Positions 38,756 through 47,175 of a DNA stretch of 64,000 nt are shown piece after piece. A program made the position numbers and the translations under genes. Origin of the DNA: Curtobacterium sp. MCJR17_055 (lineage in GTDB: Bacteria > Actinomycetota > Actinomycetes > Actinomycetales > Microbacteriaceae); NCBI RefSeq assembly GCF_003224335.1, contig NZ_QKLF01000002.1, forward strand, positions 558,001-622,000, in the 5' to 3' direction. Each line of letters opens with the position of its first letter. Positions within the stretch are counted from its first letter, which is position 1. The notes under the pieces are model-generated. The model had not been told where the DNA came from. It worked only from the letters and a program-made list of their open reading frames with translations, and made no database searches.

Positions 38756-39812
38756 ACGGTGCTCCTAATAGCCATGCGGTTGAGATATTGACCGTTCGTC
38801 TACCCGGAGGTGCCTCGTGCAGCCGGTACGACATGGGACGGGCATGCGCTAGAGAGAGACCTCGTTCGTGCGCAGCGAGGACGACGCCGAGTCCGAGCAT
38901 CTTGCTCGTATGTTCACTGACGACAACGGCGGTCGACCCGAGCGGACGGAGAGCCTGGCGGTACCGGTCCGCGAGGTTGACCAGCTGACGGTACAGATCG
39001 AAGGGATTGGACTCGCTCGCGTAGAAGACGTTCCGCTGCTCGAGCTGCAGCTCATCGAAAAGGAGTTGCCGATGCTCAAGCAGGAGATCGTCGCCGGTCC
39101 TGGGATCGGTGGCCGGGAACGGGATGACCGCGCACACCTCTTCAGGCTGCAGGAAGGTGCTGAGAGCTTGGACTTCATCGACGGAGCTGCGTCCGAGTAC
39201 GGGGATCCAGATCGTGGTTGCCGCCGTCTCATCGGCACCCGCGAACCCGGGGAGCATCTCGGGTTCGTCGAGCTCGGACGCGATGATCCTGCTGTCCGTG
39301 ACGGGGTCCTCGGATGCGATCGCGAGGAGGTTTCCGGCGAATCGGTTGATGTGCTGACCGGCCTGGGTGAGCAGCAGTTGCAGGATCGCGAACGACACCA
39401 TCGAAGGCAGGCCCGACATGTCCAGCAAGATGGTGTCGTACTGCAGAAGGGCGTAGTCCCGCACGAGGGCCCGGGTGAGCTTTGCGGACTGGCTCGACGG
39501 ATCCGAGGATGTGACTCGTGGAACGAACCGAAGTTGGGATGAGAACAGGTTGCGCAGTTCGTCCTGGTGCGTAGCTGCCACTTGGTCGGCGGTGTCGTGG
39601 GAGCCGGGCGGTGCGAGTTCGAGGGCGAGGACATCTAGGTCGGTGATGCTTTGCGCGACTCGGTGGGGGACGTCGAGCGTACGCGGGTCGAAGCCGGCGC
39701 CGCAGAGCAGCAGTGTTCGGCCGCCCGCTTCCGCGGCGGCGCGCCAGAAGTGGACGGACTCATCGGAACTATCGGCAAAGACGTAGTCAAGCCATCTCAG
39801 ATCAGGAGCCAT
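38745..39812 (-). CDS. Protein of unknown family (operon gene 3)
   Basis: 355 residues from ATG 39812, 4 bp after the ATPase stop; an earlier ATG at 39854 would overlap it. The text is alpha/beta: TLLLCGAGFDPRTLDVP looks like a first Rossmann-type strand and loop, DTILLDMSGLPSMVSFAILQ a second strand and helix, IWIPVLGRSSVDEV and AVIPFPATDPR further ones, and AVVVSEHTSKMLGLGVVLAA a late core element. No family is recognised. Its position between the ATPase and the SIS-HAD protein suggests a required, maybe sensory or enzymatic, part of the system. Confidence 0.75.
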   Translation of the reverse strand: MAPDLRWLDYVFADSSDESVHFWRAAAEAGGRTLLLCGAGFDPRTLDVPHRVAQSITDLDVLALELAPPGSHDTADQVAATHQDELRNLFSSQLRFVPRVTSSDPSSQSAKLTRALVRDYALLQYDTILLDMSGLPSMVSFAILQLLLTQAGQHINRFAGNLLAIASEDPVTDSRIIASELDEPEMLPGFAGADETAATTIWIPVLGRSSVDEVQALSTFLQPEEVCAVIPFPATDPRTGDDLLLEHRQLLFDELQLEQRNVFYASESNPFDLYRQLVNLADRYRQALRPLGSTAVVVSEHTSKMLGLGVVLAAHERGLSLAHARPMSYRLHEAPPGRRTVNISTAWLLGAPYAV

Positions 39813-39816
39813 GGGG

Positions 39817-41811
39817 TTACAGAAGCCGTTCGTCTGGGAGGCTGACGTCGTCATCGATGTCCGGGAGGTGCCCGCCAAGCCGGGCGGCCGCGCGCGTCCA
39901 ACGGTTCAGAGTCCGTGCGACGCTCTGTTCTCGGAACCCGCCTCGTTGCAGCGGTAGCGAGAAATGCGGAAGCAGCATCCGATTGAGATAGAACACTTGG
40001 AAGCGGCTGTTCTTCACTGACTGCGGTTCGGCGGTGGTCTCCAACAAGTTGTTGGCCACTGCTTGGCCAAAGGCGTTTCGAAGGCGCTCCAGGTTGCTGT
40101 CCTGTTGCGGTGCGCGGAACAGGCGCTGCGCTTCTGACCATTCAAGAGCCATGCCGGTCACACCCGGCGCGTATGGCGCGGTCGGCTGATACGTCTCGGC
40201 TCGCCCGCGCTCGGCGATGGAGTACAGCAGAGCTTGCACATCCATGCCGTTGGGTATTCGACGTGGAATAGTGTTCCACATCTCCTTGCTGCCTCGCCGC
40301 ACGCGGACATCCTGTTCAGAGGCAAGTAAATACGGGGAGCGGCCCCGGATCATTAACGCCGAGAGGATGAGGTCGAACTGGTCACCGGCGAGAGCGAGAT
40401 ACTGTTCGATGTTTCTGCTGGATAGTTCCGCAAGGACGTTCGGCCCGAAGTAATAAGGAATATTTTGTTCACGAGCGAGGAATAATTTTGCAGCTGCGCG
40501 GGTGCTGCTGCTTGAAAGCTTATCAGCGCGGTCCGGGTCAAGTTCTTCCACAAAATCGAACAATGTAGGAGCTTGACGGTTCAAGTTCCGTTCAATTAGG
40601 ATTCGTAGCTCGCGAAATCCGACTGCGCGTTCAAGAACCGATTGTGCTTCACCTTGCTCGGTCAAGCGTGCGAGCCATTGCCGATGCTCAGGGTGCGCCT
40701 CGACCGCGGCGGAGGCATCCCGTTCCGCTTCCGCAAGAGCACGTTCCATGAGACCATCCGGGATAGACTCAGTGTTGCTCAAAAGCATCGAGAATAGCTC
40801 ATTCCTGCCCTGTGACAGCAACGGGCGCATCGCTCTGCTGTCAGCGATTGCGGTCATGATCTGCCGCTGCTTGAACGGTCGGTCGAGATGCTTCTCAATC
40901 TCGATGAGGCTGTATTCTCGGCCCTCCGTTCGACCGATCAGCAGTTCATTGAGAGGGACGGCCGACCGTCGTTCCGCAATCCAACGGCCAACTCGCGGTT
41001 CTCGGACGATCAGCGCGTTGTAGAGAGCGGTTCTCTGATCGGGGTCAAGGTCGTGCACGTCATCAAAGAGCAGCACCGGCCGGGCGTGAAGCTCAGAGCC
41101 ATTGATGAAGATTCTTGTCGTTGCGAGGAATTCCAGCGAGAGAAGATCCGGGTGACCGTCGACGCTTTCCCAATCAACTGGCATTAAAGAGCCGAGTAAG
41201 TCCAGAACGGTTCGTTCCTTCTCGCGCAACTGATCGAGGATCTGCTGCCCGTTGAAGGGAGCGTTGTCGATGTTGAAGAGACGTTTTGCGAGTGCCCGTG
41301 CGCGTTCGGTGTCGGGCCCGGCGTTCGGTTGGAACTCGACCGACGAGGCGCCGTCGGGGAAGCGCTGATCAGTCGCCGTGAGAGCTGCTTCGACCGCCCG
41401 CGTCAATATTCGCGCGTCGAGAAGCTTGAAAAAGATCTTCAGAGCACCGGCGCCTTGCGGTCCGAGATCGACGAGGGAACGATAGTCGCGTCCCACACTC
41501 ACCATCAGCCCGAGCAGCTGGGGCCTGCCGTCGCTGAGGACTCCACTGGAATTCAGCGCGGATCGAAGCTCTTCGAGGTGATCATCGCGAGTGGGACTCC
41601 GGAACGCTGCGAGGTTGTCCGGCGTCAGCATCCGAAGCATCGACGTCTTGCCAGCGCCGGGAGCGCTGCGTAAGACGACCAGGCGGTTCCATGCGACCGC
41701 GGCGTCCGGAAGCGCTTCGAGCATTGTGGTGCTGAAGGTGGTGAGGAACCCGGCGCGGTCCCGCTGCATTTCCGTGTAGCGGGATCGGAATGGGTTACCT
41801 GATGGGCTCAT
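39817..41811 (-). CDS. ORC/CDC6-like P-loop ATPase (operon gene 2)
   Basis: 664 residues. Walker A SAPGAGKTS at about 47-55, Walker B VLLFDDVHDLD at about 243-253, followed by a large helical region and a C-terminus that may hold winged-helix folds. The layout fits STAND/ORC-CDC6-like ATPases of bacterial conflict systems. Its ATG 41811 overlaps the stop of the first gene (ATGA), giving coupled translation. A stretch near 40440-40500 is conspicuously AT-rich compared with the core genome. Probably the regulatory or sensor NTPase; the function is inferred. Confidence 0.75.
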   Translation of the reverse strand: MSPSGNPFRSRYTEMQRDRAGFLTTFSTTMLEALPDAAVAWNRLVVLRSAPGAGKTSMLRMLTPDNLAAFRSPTRDDHLEELRSALNSSGVLSDGRPQLLGLMVSVGRDYRSLVDLGPQGAGALKIFFKLLDARILTRAVEAALTATDQRFPDGASSVEFQPNAGPDTERARALAKRLFNIDNAPFNGQQILDQLREKERTVLDLLGSLMPVDWESVDGHPDLLSLEFLATTRIFINGSELHARPVLLFDDVHDLDPDQRTALYNALIVREPRVGRWIAERRSAVPLNELLIGRTEGREYSLIEIEKHLDRPFKQRQIMTAIADSRAMRPLLSQGRNELFSMLLSNTESIPDGLMERALAEAERDASAAVEAHPEHRQWLARLTEQGEAQSVLERAVGFRELRILIERNLNRQAPTLFDFVEELDPDRADKLSSSSTRAAAKLFLAREQNIPYYFGPNVLAELSSRNIEQYLALAGDQFDLILSALMIRGRSPYLLASEQDVRVRRGSKEMWNTIPRRIPNGMDVQALLYSIAERGRAETYQPTAPYAPGVTGMALEWSEAQRLFRAPQQDSNLERLRNAFGQAVANNLLETTAEPQSVKNSRFQVFYLNRMLLPHFSLPLQRGGFREQSVARTLNRWTRAAARLGGHLPDIDDDVSLPDERLL

Positions 41812-42920
41812 GGTCGTCCGGGGTGGTGTCGTTCGTGCCGGGGGAACACGCCGGTCCACGGGCTCGCGTCCGGTGAGCGTTCGGCGTCTGCTCCGTCATC
41901 CTTCCACAGGATCGGCGGTGCGTTGTTCGGCGCGTTGTGATGCAGGACAAGCGGGAGAGCGGAGCCGCCGAATCCGAATCGGAGGTCATCACCCCCGACT
42001 CTCGTGGCGTCAGTAACCCACGTGGCGCGGAAATACCGATCGCACAATGCGAGGAAGTCGCTGTCGCGGGCATCGCTGAGAGGGAACGTTTCGGGGAACG
42101 TGTATGCAGACTTGACTGTGAAACGGTCGGCGTACCCGGCTTCGATGAGTCGGGTCCGCAAGGTAGACTCGGCGTTCTCTGTCATCAGATAAAGCAGACC
42201 CGTGACCTGTACATCATCCGCGACTACGCCCTCGCTGTGCAACAGGTCGACTTGGCGCAGTATCTTCGGAACCTTGCCCTTCCACACGTCATGTTCCTTA
42301 CGTAGCATGGACGCGCCGGAGCCGGAAAAGTCGTCGACGACGAGGACTGACTGGAAGGTTGGCTCCGCCTGCAGACCCTGCTTCTCAAGGGCCTCCTCGA
42401 GCGTCGCCCGCATGTCCTTCGCTTTTTCGGTGTCAATGACGTAGTCGAGGTGGAACTGTTCTGTCGACATGTTGCTCGCCCGCCGGAGGCGATCAAGCCG
42501 CGCGCCGTCACTCATCCCAAGAACCAAGGTCCGCCGCTGCACCGCTTTGAACTCATCCGATGCAGTTATGCGCGCAACCTGCCACAAAGGCAGCCCGAGC
42601 TGCTCTGCTGCTTGTCGGCGGAACCAGGGTCTCAAAAAATCCTGGTATACAGTCGATACAAGATGCTCCATCTCGGCCGCCGAGATGAACACCAGGCGTT
42701 GGAGAACGAACTCGAGCGCCACGGTCCGGTCGCCTCGGTCGAAGCAGTCGAGCCATGTTGCCAAAGACTCGATGAACTTCACACCGGGCATGTAGCCGCC
42801 ATATTCATCGTACTTGGTTCGACTGAGAACCTGCAGCTTTGACAGCAGTTCGCTCAGGCGCTCGAGATCGTGCTCTGATGTCACCTCAGCAAGGACCGTC
42901 TGCGCGAGTGAATTCCGCAC
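41808..42920 (-). CDS. Phosphoribosyltransferase-like protein (operon gene 1)
   Basis: 370 residues from GTG 42920 (GGGG 4 nt upstream); GTG 42947 would add nine. A helical N-terminal region (LERLSELLSKLQVLSRTKYD, then SAAEMEHLVSTVYQDFLRPW) precedes a type I PRTase core with the PRPP loop VLVVDDFSGSGASM at about 191-204. A conserved-looking LPLVLHHNAPNNAPPILW closes the domain. Loop residues for PRPP are intact, so it may transfer or cleave ribose-phosphate. In my memory, proteins with this layout accompany ORC/CDC6-like ATPases in predicted conflict loci. First gene of the operon. Confidence 0.75.
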   Translation of the reverse strand: MRNSLAQTVLAEVTSEHDLERLSELLSKLQVLSRTKYDEYGGYMPGVKFIESLATWLDCFDRGDRTVALEFVLQRLVFISAAEMEHLVSTVYQDFLRPWFRRQAAEQLGLPLWQVARITASDEFKAVQRRTLVLGMSDGARLDRLRRASNMSTEQFHLDYVIDTEKAKDMRATLEEALEKQGLQAEPTFQSVLVVDDFSGSGASMLRKEHDVWKGKVPKILRQVDLLHSEGVVADDVQVTGLLYLMTENAESTLRTRLIEAGYADRFTVKSAYTFPETFPLSDARDSDFLALCDRYFRATWVTDATRVGGDDLRFGFGGSALPLVLHHNAPNNAPPILWKDDGADAERSPDASPWTGVFPRHERHHPGRP

Positions 42921-42961
42921 GCTACCCCGTTCTCGGCGTGATCTCACGCTGACCGAAGGAA

Positions 42962-42967
42962 AGTGTA
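42962..42967 (-). promoter_or_regulatory. Candidate -10 of the five-gene island operon
   Basis: The minus strand reads TACACT here, 14 nt before GTG 42947 and 41 nt before GTG 42920. No clear -35 is seen. Confidence 0.35.
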
Positions 42968-42974
42968 GTGTTCC

Positions 42975-43307
42975 TCAGCTAGTGTCCGCTGGCCCCCATC
43001 GGGGTGGCGTGGGTGCCGTCGGCGCGGAGTCTTGATTTGCCATTCGAACTCCGCTGCGGGCCGGTGCTGCGGGCGTTAGTGGAGACCATCGACTACGGGG
43101 AGCTGGAAGCGTGAACGAACTCTGGCATGGGGGAGCGCCTGGGCGCGAGTGAGGCGAAGTGCTTCTTCCGCCGACGGAGACATCGACGACGTCCTTCTTC
43201 GCTTCGTTCCGTTGCACTGCCGGTCCTCGCTGGCAGCTGGTGAGGAGCAACGGGACGGCGACGAGCAGTGCGACGGTCGCAGCCACTCGGCTGGTGGGTG
43301 TTCTCAT
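42975..43307 (-). pseudogene. Lipoprotein gene start, probably truncated at the island border
   Basis: The product starts with a classical lipoprotein signal: MRTPTSRVAATVALLVAV and lipobox LLTSC, then QRGPAVQRNEAKKDVVDVSV. After about residue 48 the text turns to Ser/Pro/Arg-rich low-quality sequence and runs to a stop at 42975. A true gene seems to be cut and joined to island DNA near 43150. ATG 43307 overlaps the stop of the small gene upstream. Confidence 0.5.
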
Positions 43308-43477
43308 CGAGCCTCCGGTGGATGCAGACTGTCCAGGACTGCGTGCTCGTGGAGTGTCGGCCCCATCGGGATGTGCAGCGTTACGGAGCCACCCTGGCCG
43401 GTCGTGGTGAGCGCGATGTCGTGGAGCGACTCCGTGCCGGGGTCCAGGTGATCAGGTCCCTCCTCGTCGATGTGCAC
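43304..43477 (-). CDS. Small hypothetical protein downstream of the nucleosidase
   Basis: 57 residues from GTG 43477, 5 bp past the nucleosidase stop: DEEGPDHLDPGTESLHDIAL, then GGSVTLHIPMGPTLHEHAVL. G/C-ending codons and the ATGA overlap with the following lipoprotein start suggest a real coupled gene. No family recognised. Confidence 0.45.
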   Translation of the reverse strand: MHIDEEGPDHLDPGTESLHDIALTTTGQGGSVTLHIPMGPTLHEHAVLDSLHPPEAR

Positions 43478-43482
43478 AGACG

Positions 43483-44217
43483 TCAGCCCCCCGGCAGCAC
43501 CGCACCCCGCGCCAACCCCACGACGACCCGGTGCGCAACCCGCGCCGCCCGCGCAGCCGCGTCGTCGAGGTGCTCCCGGAACTCGTCGCCGTCCGGGGCG
43601 CACAGGTCGCTGATGCCGCGGATCGACACGAACGGCATGGCGTGCACGGAGGCGAACTGCGCGATGGCCGCCGACTCCATGTCCACCGCTGCGACCGTCG
43701 GGAAGGTGCGGCGGAGGTCCCGGGCCCGGCCGTCGGTGACGAAGACCTCGCTCGAGCCGATCGACGCCGTGCGGACGACGTCGTCGGTCGGGACCTCGCG
43801 GGCGCGACGGATGAGATCGGCGTCGGCGCCGTACTCGGGAGGCATGCCCGGCACCTGACCGAGCACGTACCCGAATGCGGTGGCATCGGCGTTGAGGTTG
43901 ACGTACAAGTCCCCGACGACGACGTCGCCGAGCTGGACCTCTTGGGCGAGGCCGCCGGCGGTGCCCACGCTGATGACGGGGACGCCGGGGCCGAAGTCGT
44001 GGAAGGCGTGGGCGACGGCAGCGGTCGCGTTCGTGAAGCCGATCCCGCTCCGGCGGACGGCGACCGTGGCGCCGCCGACGTCGAGGAGGTGGTGCTCGTC
44101 GTGGCCGCCGGTCGGGCCGCGGAGGACCGGGCCGCCGCCGAACAGGTCCGTGAACGCCGAGACCTCTTCACTCATCGCGGCGATGACGACGGCCGCGGGT
44201 CGTCGAGTGGCGTCCAC
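43483..44217 (-). CDS. 5'-methylthioadenosine/S-adenosylhomocysteine nucleosidase-like
   Basis: 244 residues. Active-site landmarks of MTA/SAH nucleosidase: Glu in AMSEEVSAF (Glu18, matching Glu12 of E. coli), Met-Glu in DMESAAIAQFA and the catalytic Asp in RGISDL. The first strand AAVVIAAM lies before the internal ATG at 44175, so GTG 44217 (GGGAAG upstream) is the right start. It cleaves the glycosidic bond of MTA/SAH, feeding methionine salvage and S-ribosylhomocysteine formation; specificity within the family is uncertain. Confidence 0.85.
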   Translation of the reverse strand: MDATRRPAAVVIAAMSEEVSAFTDLFGGGPVLRGPTGGHDEHHLLDVGGATVAVRRSGIGFTNATAAVAHAFHDFGPGVPVISVGTAGGLAQEVQLGDVVVGDLYVNLNADATAFGYVLGQVPGMPPEYGADADLIRRAREVPTDDVVRTASIGSSEVFVTDGRARDLRRTFPTVAAVDMESAAIAQFASVHAMPFVSIRGISDLCAPDGDEFREHLDDAAARAARVAHRVVVGLARGAVLPGG

Positions 44218-44337
44218 CCCGCGATCTTCCCACACGGACGGCACGGACCCGGCGAGCGAGCGCGTGAGCGAGCGAGGAGAGGGGTAGGGCGTTCGGGGTA
44301 CTGCCGCAGACCCCCACCGAGATGTGAGGATGTGCGC

Positions 44338-44844
44338 ATGGTGACTGACGGCACTGCTGACGGTTCGGCGATCTCCGGCCCGGCATGGGAGCGCACCGTG
44401 CTGCTCGTCGTGCCGCCGAACGACGTGGACGAGGTGCACGACTCGGTGGACGACCTCTGGCACCGCAACGCCGACCTCGGCCCGGGTGAGCGGATGCGGT
44501 TCGAGACCGCGCTGCTCGAACTCGCCGGGAACGTCATCGAGCACGCCGAGGGGAACGAACGGCTGGTGTGCCAGCTGACGCTGCGGCGGACGTCGACCAC
44601 GCTCGAGGCGGTGCTCAGCGACAGCGGCGCCGAGGTGCAGGTGCCGTTCCGCACCGAGATGCCGGACCCCGAGGAGATGGCCGAGTCCGGCCGCGGGATC
44701 GCGATGATCGAGCTCCTGATGGACGACTTCTCCTACGAGCGGGACCCCGAGGGCAACCGGTGGCGCCTCGTGATGGGACTCCCGGAATCGCTCCAGCGCG
44801 AGCACGACGTCGCGGAGGACACCGGCGGCGACGCCCCGCGCTGA
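44338..44844 (+). CDS. RsbW/SpoIIAB-like anti-sigma factor (HATPase)
   Basis: 168 residues of HATPase_c_2 type. N box ALLELAGNVIEHA, G1 LSDSGAEV (where DxGxG is usual), G2 SGRGIAMI. Such serine kinases bind sigma factors or phosphorylate anti-anti-sigma proteins. No sigma or STAS partner is adjacent, so the target is unknown. GAGGA lies 8 nt before ATG 44338. Confidence 0.82.
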   Translation: MVTDGTADGSAISGPAWERTVLLVVPPNDVDEVHDSVDDLWHRNADLGPGERMRFETALLELAGNVIEHAEGNERLVCQLTLRRTSTTLEAVLSDSGAEVQVPFRTEMPDPEEMAESGRGIAMIELLMDDFSYERDPEGNRWRLVMGLPESLQREHDVAEDTGGDAPR

Positions 44845-44884
44845 CGCGCCTGGTCGCCGGGGCGACGGCGACGACCCGACGACG

Positions 44885-44924
44885 GACGGGAGGCCCGGTA
44901 CCAGCTGGTACCGGGCCTCCCGTC
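44885..44924. terminator. 40-bp perfect palindrome (repeat family copy 2)
   Basis: Identical to 23234-23273, with the stem extended 3 bp each side (44882-44927). Between the convergent anti-sigma and msrA genes. Confidence 0.8.
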
Positions 44925-44948
44925 CGTGGGCTGTGACGGCGCGACCGG

Positions 44949-45470
44949 TCAGGCCGTGGCGGCCGCCTCGCTGCGCTTCGGCAGGACCCAGCCCGGGCGC
45001 ACGAAGTGGCACGTGTACCCGTTCGGGATCTTCTCGAGGTAGTCCTGGTGCTCCTCCTCGGCCTCCCAGAAGGGGCCGGCGGGGGTGACCTCGGTGACGA
45101 CCTTGCCCGGCCACAGACCGGAGGCGTCGACGTCGGCGATGGTGTCGAGGGCGACGTCGCGCTGCTCGTCCGAGGTGAAGAAGACGGCCGAGCGGTAGCT
45201 CATGCCGACGTCGTTGCCCTGGCGGTTCTTCGTCGACGGGTCGTGGATCTGGAAGAAGAACTCGAGGAGCTCACGGTAGGAGATCACCGACGGGTCGAAG
45301 ACGATCTCGACCGCCTCGGCGTGCGTGCCGTGGTTGCGGTAGGTGGCGTTCGGCACGTCGCCGCCCGAGTAGCCGACACGGGTGCTGAGGACTCCCGGTC
45401 GGCGGCGGAGGAGCTGCTGCGCTCCCCAGAAACACCCGCCGGCGAGGATCGCGGTCTCGGTGGTGGTCAT
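44949..45470 (-). CDS. msrA: Peptide methionine sulfoxide reductase MsrA
   Basis: 173 residues. Catalytic Cys13 in GGCFWG; GYSGG, the [13 protein letters not shown] stretch and the FFQIHDPST segment are all canonical. It reduces Met-(S)-sulfoxide in proteins after oxidative damage. ATG 45470 has GGAGG 5 nt upstream; the earlier start would add non-conserved residues. Confidence 0.95.
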   Translation of the reverse strand: MTTTETAILAGGCFWGAQQLLRRRPGVLSTRVGYSGGDVPNATYRNHGTHAEAVEIVFDPSVISYRELLEFFFQIHDPSTKNRQGNDVGMSYRSAVFFTSDEQRDVALDTIADVDASGLWPGKVVTEVTPAGPFWEAEEEHQDYLEKIPNGYTCHFVRPGWVLPKRSEAAATA

Positions 45471-45628
45471 CGGTACCTCCGTGGTTCGTGACGCTGGCTG
45501 CGACAGTACCCGGTGCAACAGAGGGACGGCTCCGTCTGTTCCATCCGAGCGGATGCCGCGTCGGCCGGGCGGTTGCGTCTCGTGGAGGACCTGAGCCCCG
45601 CCGCACGCGTCGCGCGTTGACTGGGCGG

Positions 45629-45964
45629 ATGAAGGACATCCAGTACGCAGGTCGGGCGATCCGGACGAGCGACGACGCAGCCGACGCCGTCATCCACTAC
45701 GCGGCGGTGCTCGGGGCGAACCGGAAGACCGACACCCTGGACGTCCCGACGGTCGACGAGCAGGGACTGCCGGTCGTCGAGACCCTGCTGATCGGTCCGT
45801 CGAGCCAGATCACCCTGAGCCCGGCACCCGACGACGGACGGGGTGTCGACGTCGACGACTCCGCGTTCGTGGAGCACGTGCACCGGTTGGCGGACATCGC
45901 CGGGCCGGTGCGCCCGGTCCACGAGGACCCGGACGTCCGCCCGGAGGACTACGACTTCGACTGA
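45629..45964 (+). CDS. Small conserved hypothetical protein, paralogue B
   Basis: 111 residues, [20 protein letters not shown] start, strongly acidic tail ([14 protein letters not shown]). Related to the protein at 26986 in the first 80 residues; the tail is extra. No function assigned. GC-ending codons confirm coding. Confidence 0.75.
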   Translation: MKDIQYAGRAIRTSDDAADAVIHYAAVLGANRKTDTLDVPTVDEQGLPVVETLLIGPSSQITLSPAPDDGRGVDVDDSAFVEHVHRLADIAGPVRPVHEDPDVRPEDYDFD

Positions 45965-45986
45965 CCGCGCCCCGTCCGGACCGACG

Positions 45987-47000
45987 TCAGCGGCGCAGCG
46001 TGTTCCGCGGGTACTCGCCGTAGGCGTTCCGGTACGCGGCGGAGAAGCGACCGAGGTGCGCGAACCCCCACCGTCGGGCGATCGTCTGCACGGCCGCGGT
46101 GGTCGGGTCGGCCTGCAGCAGCTCGCGGCGGACCTGCTCGAGGCGCACCTGCAGCAGGTACTGCATGGGCGTCACCCCCAGGTGGCGCTGGAACGCCTCC
46201 TGGGTCGCCCGGACGCTGAGGCCGGCGGCACCGGCGACGTCCGAGACGCTCATCGGCTCGGCGACGTGCTCGTGGACGTACTCGACGGCGGCGCGGAGGC
46301 GTGCGCGTCGGGGCAGGAGCACGGCCGGCGGCAACGTGGTCACGGTCGGCGGGTACATCCGGAGGAACGCACCTGCGGTCCCGCGGACGAGGGTGTGCCA
46401 GAGGAGGGAGTCGACGCCGCCCGTCCGCAGCTCGCGGGAGAGCAGCGCCAGGCTGTTCTTCCACTGCGCCACGGCGGCCGGGTCGAGGGTGCGCAGGTGG
46501 TCGAGGCCGAGGTCCGCGACCTGCCCGGTGTGGAACTGCTCGTCGGCGACCTCGTGCACGACCCGTCGGGACAGGTGCACGACGCGCTGGTCGTAGTCCT
46601 GGTACTCGAACACGAAGTCCCGACAGGTCGGGAAGAGCATCGGCACGTCACCGGTCATCGGCACGCGGTCCTGCAGGACGTCGGGGACGCCCTGCCCCGC
46701 GGTGAGCCACTGGACGATGTACTCGTCGGACGCCGGGATGGCTCCGCGGAGGAACCCGGAGACCTGCGCCCGACGGAGCGTCAGGTCGGCGTCGCCGACC
46801 GCGGTGTAGCGGTAGCGGAAGGGCTGCTCGGTCGCTCGGGCGGACCACTGCCGCCCGGCGTAGAACCCGCTGAGGTCGAGGACCGCTGCGTCGGGTGCAT
46901 GCCCCATGGCCTCGATGCGGACGGTGCTGCGAGGGGCGGTGCCCGTCAGGCCGGGCCGTTCGTCGATCAGTGTCATCGTCGGTCCGATCCTCTCGCTCAT
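45987..47000 (-). CDS. AraC-family transcriptional regulator
   Basis: 337 residues. Two-helix-turn-helix C-terminus with MSVSDVAGAAGLSVRATQEA and the signature RRWGFAHLGRFSAAYRNAYG. The N-terminal about 210 residues resemble AraC-binding-domain-like regulators of the AraC_binding_2 type. ATG 46976 is an alternative start. It is divergent from the acyl-CoA synthetase at 47176, which it may control. It is a paralogue of the regulator at 61104. Confidence 0.85.
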   Translation of the reverse strand: MSERIGPTMTLIDERPGLTGTAPRSTVRIEAMGHAPDAAVLDLSGFYAGRQWSARATEQPFRYRYTAVGDADLTLRRAQVSGFLRGAIPASDEYIVQWLTAGQGVPDVLQDRVPMTGDVPMLFPTCRDFVFEYQDYDQRVVHLSRRVVHEVADEQFHTGQVADLGLDHLRTLDPAAVAQWKNSLALLSRELRTGGVDSLLWHTLVRGTAGAFLRMYPPTVTTLPPAVLLPRRARLRAAVEYVHEHVAEPMSVSDVAGAAGLSVRATQEAFQRHLGVTPMQYLLQVRLEQVRRELLQADPTTAAVQTIARRWGFAHLGRFSAAYRNAYGEYPRNTLRR

Positions 47001-47175
47001 GGTGTCGTGCTGGCCCGGGCGGCCCCGCATCGGAAGCGAGCAGCACACGTTCGGTGCCTCCATGAGCACGTTACGGACCGGGAATCATCCCCGCGAGGGG
47101 TTGATCGCTTCTCCATGCTGTGGTAGTTGGGCGTCGGCCGTGCGCGGACCCACCTCGATGGGGCAAGGTCGGTAC

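Noticed and set aside
43000-43300. Expected att repeat matching the tRNA-Ser 3' end at the right island border.
   Set aside because: I could not find a copy of GGGTTCAAATCCC or GGTACCGCCA there, so no attachment site is claimed.
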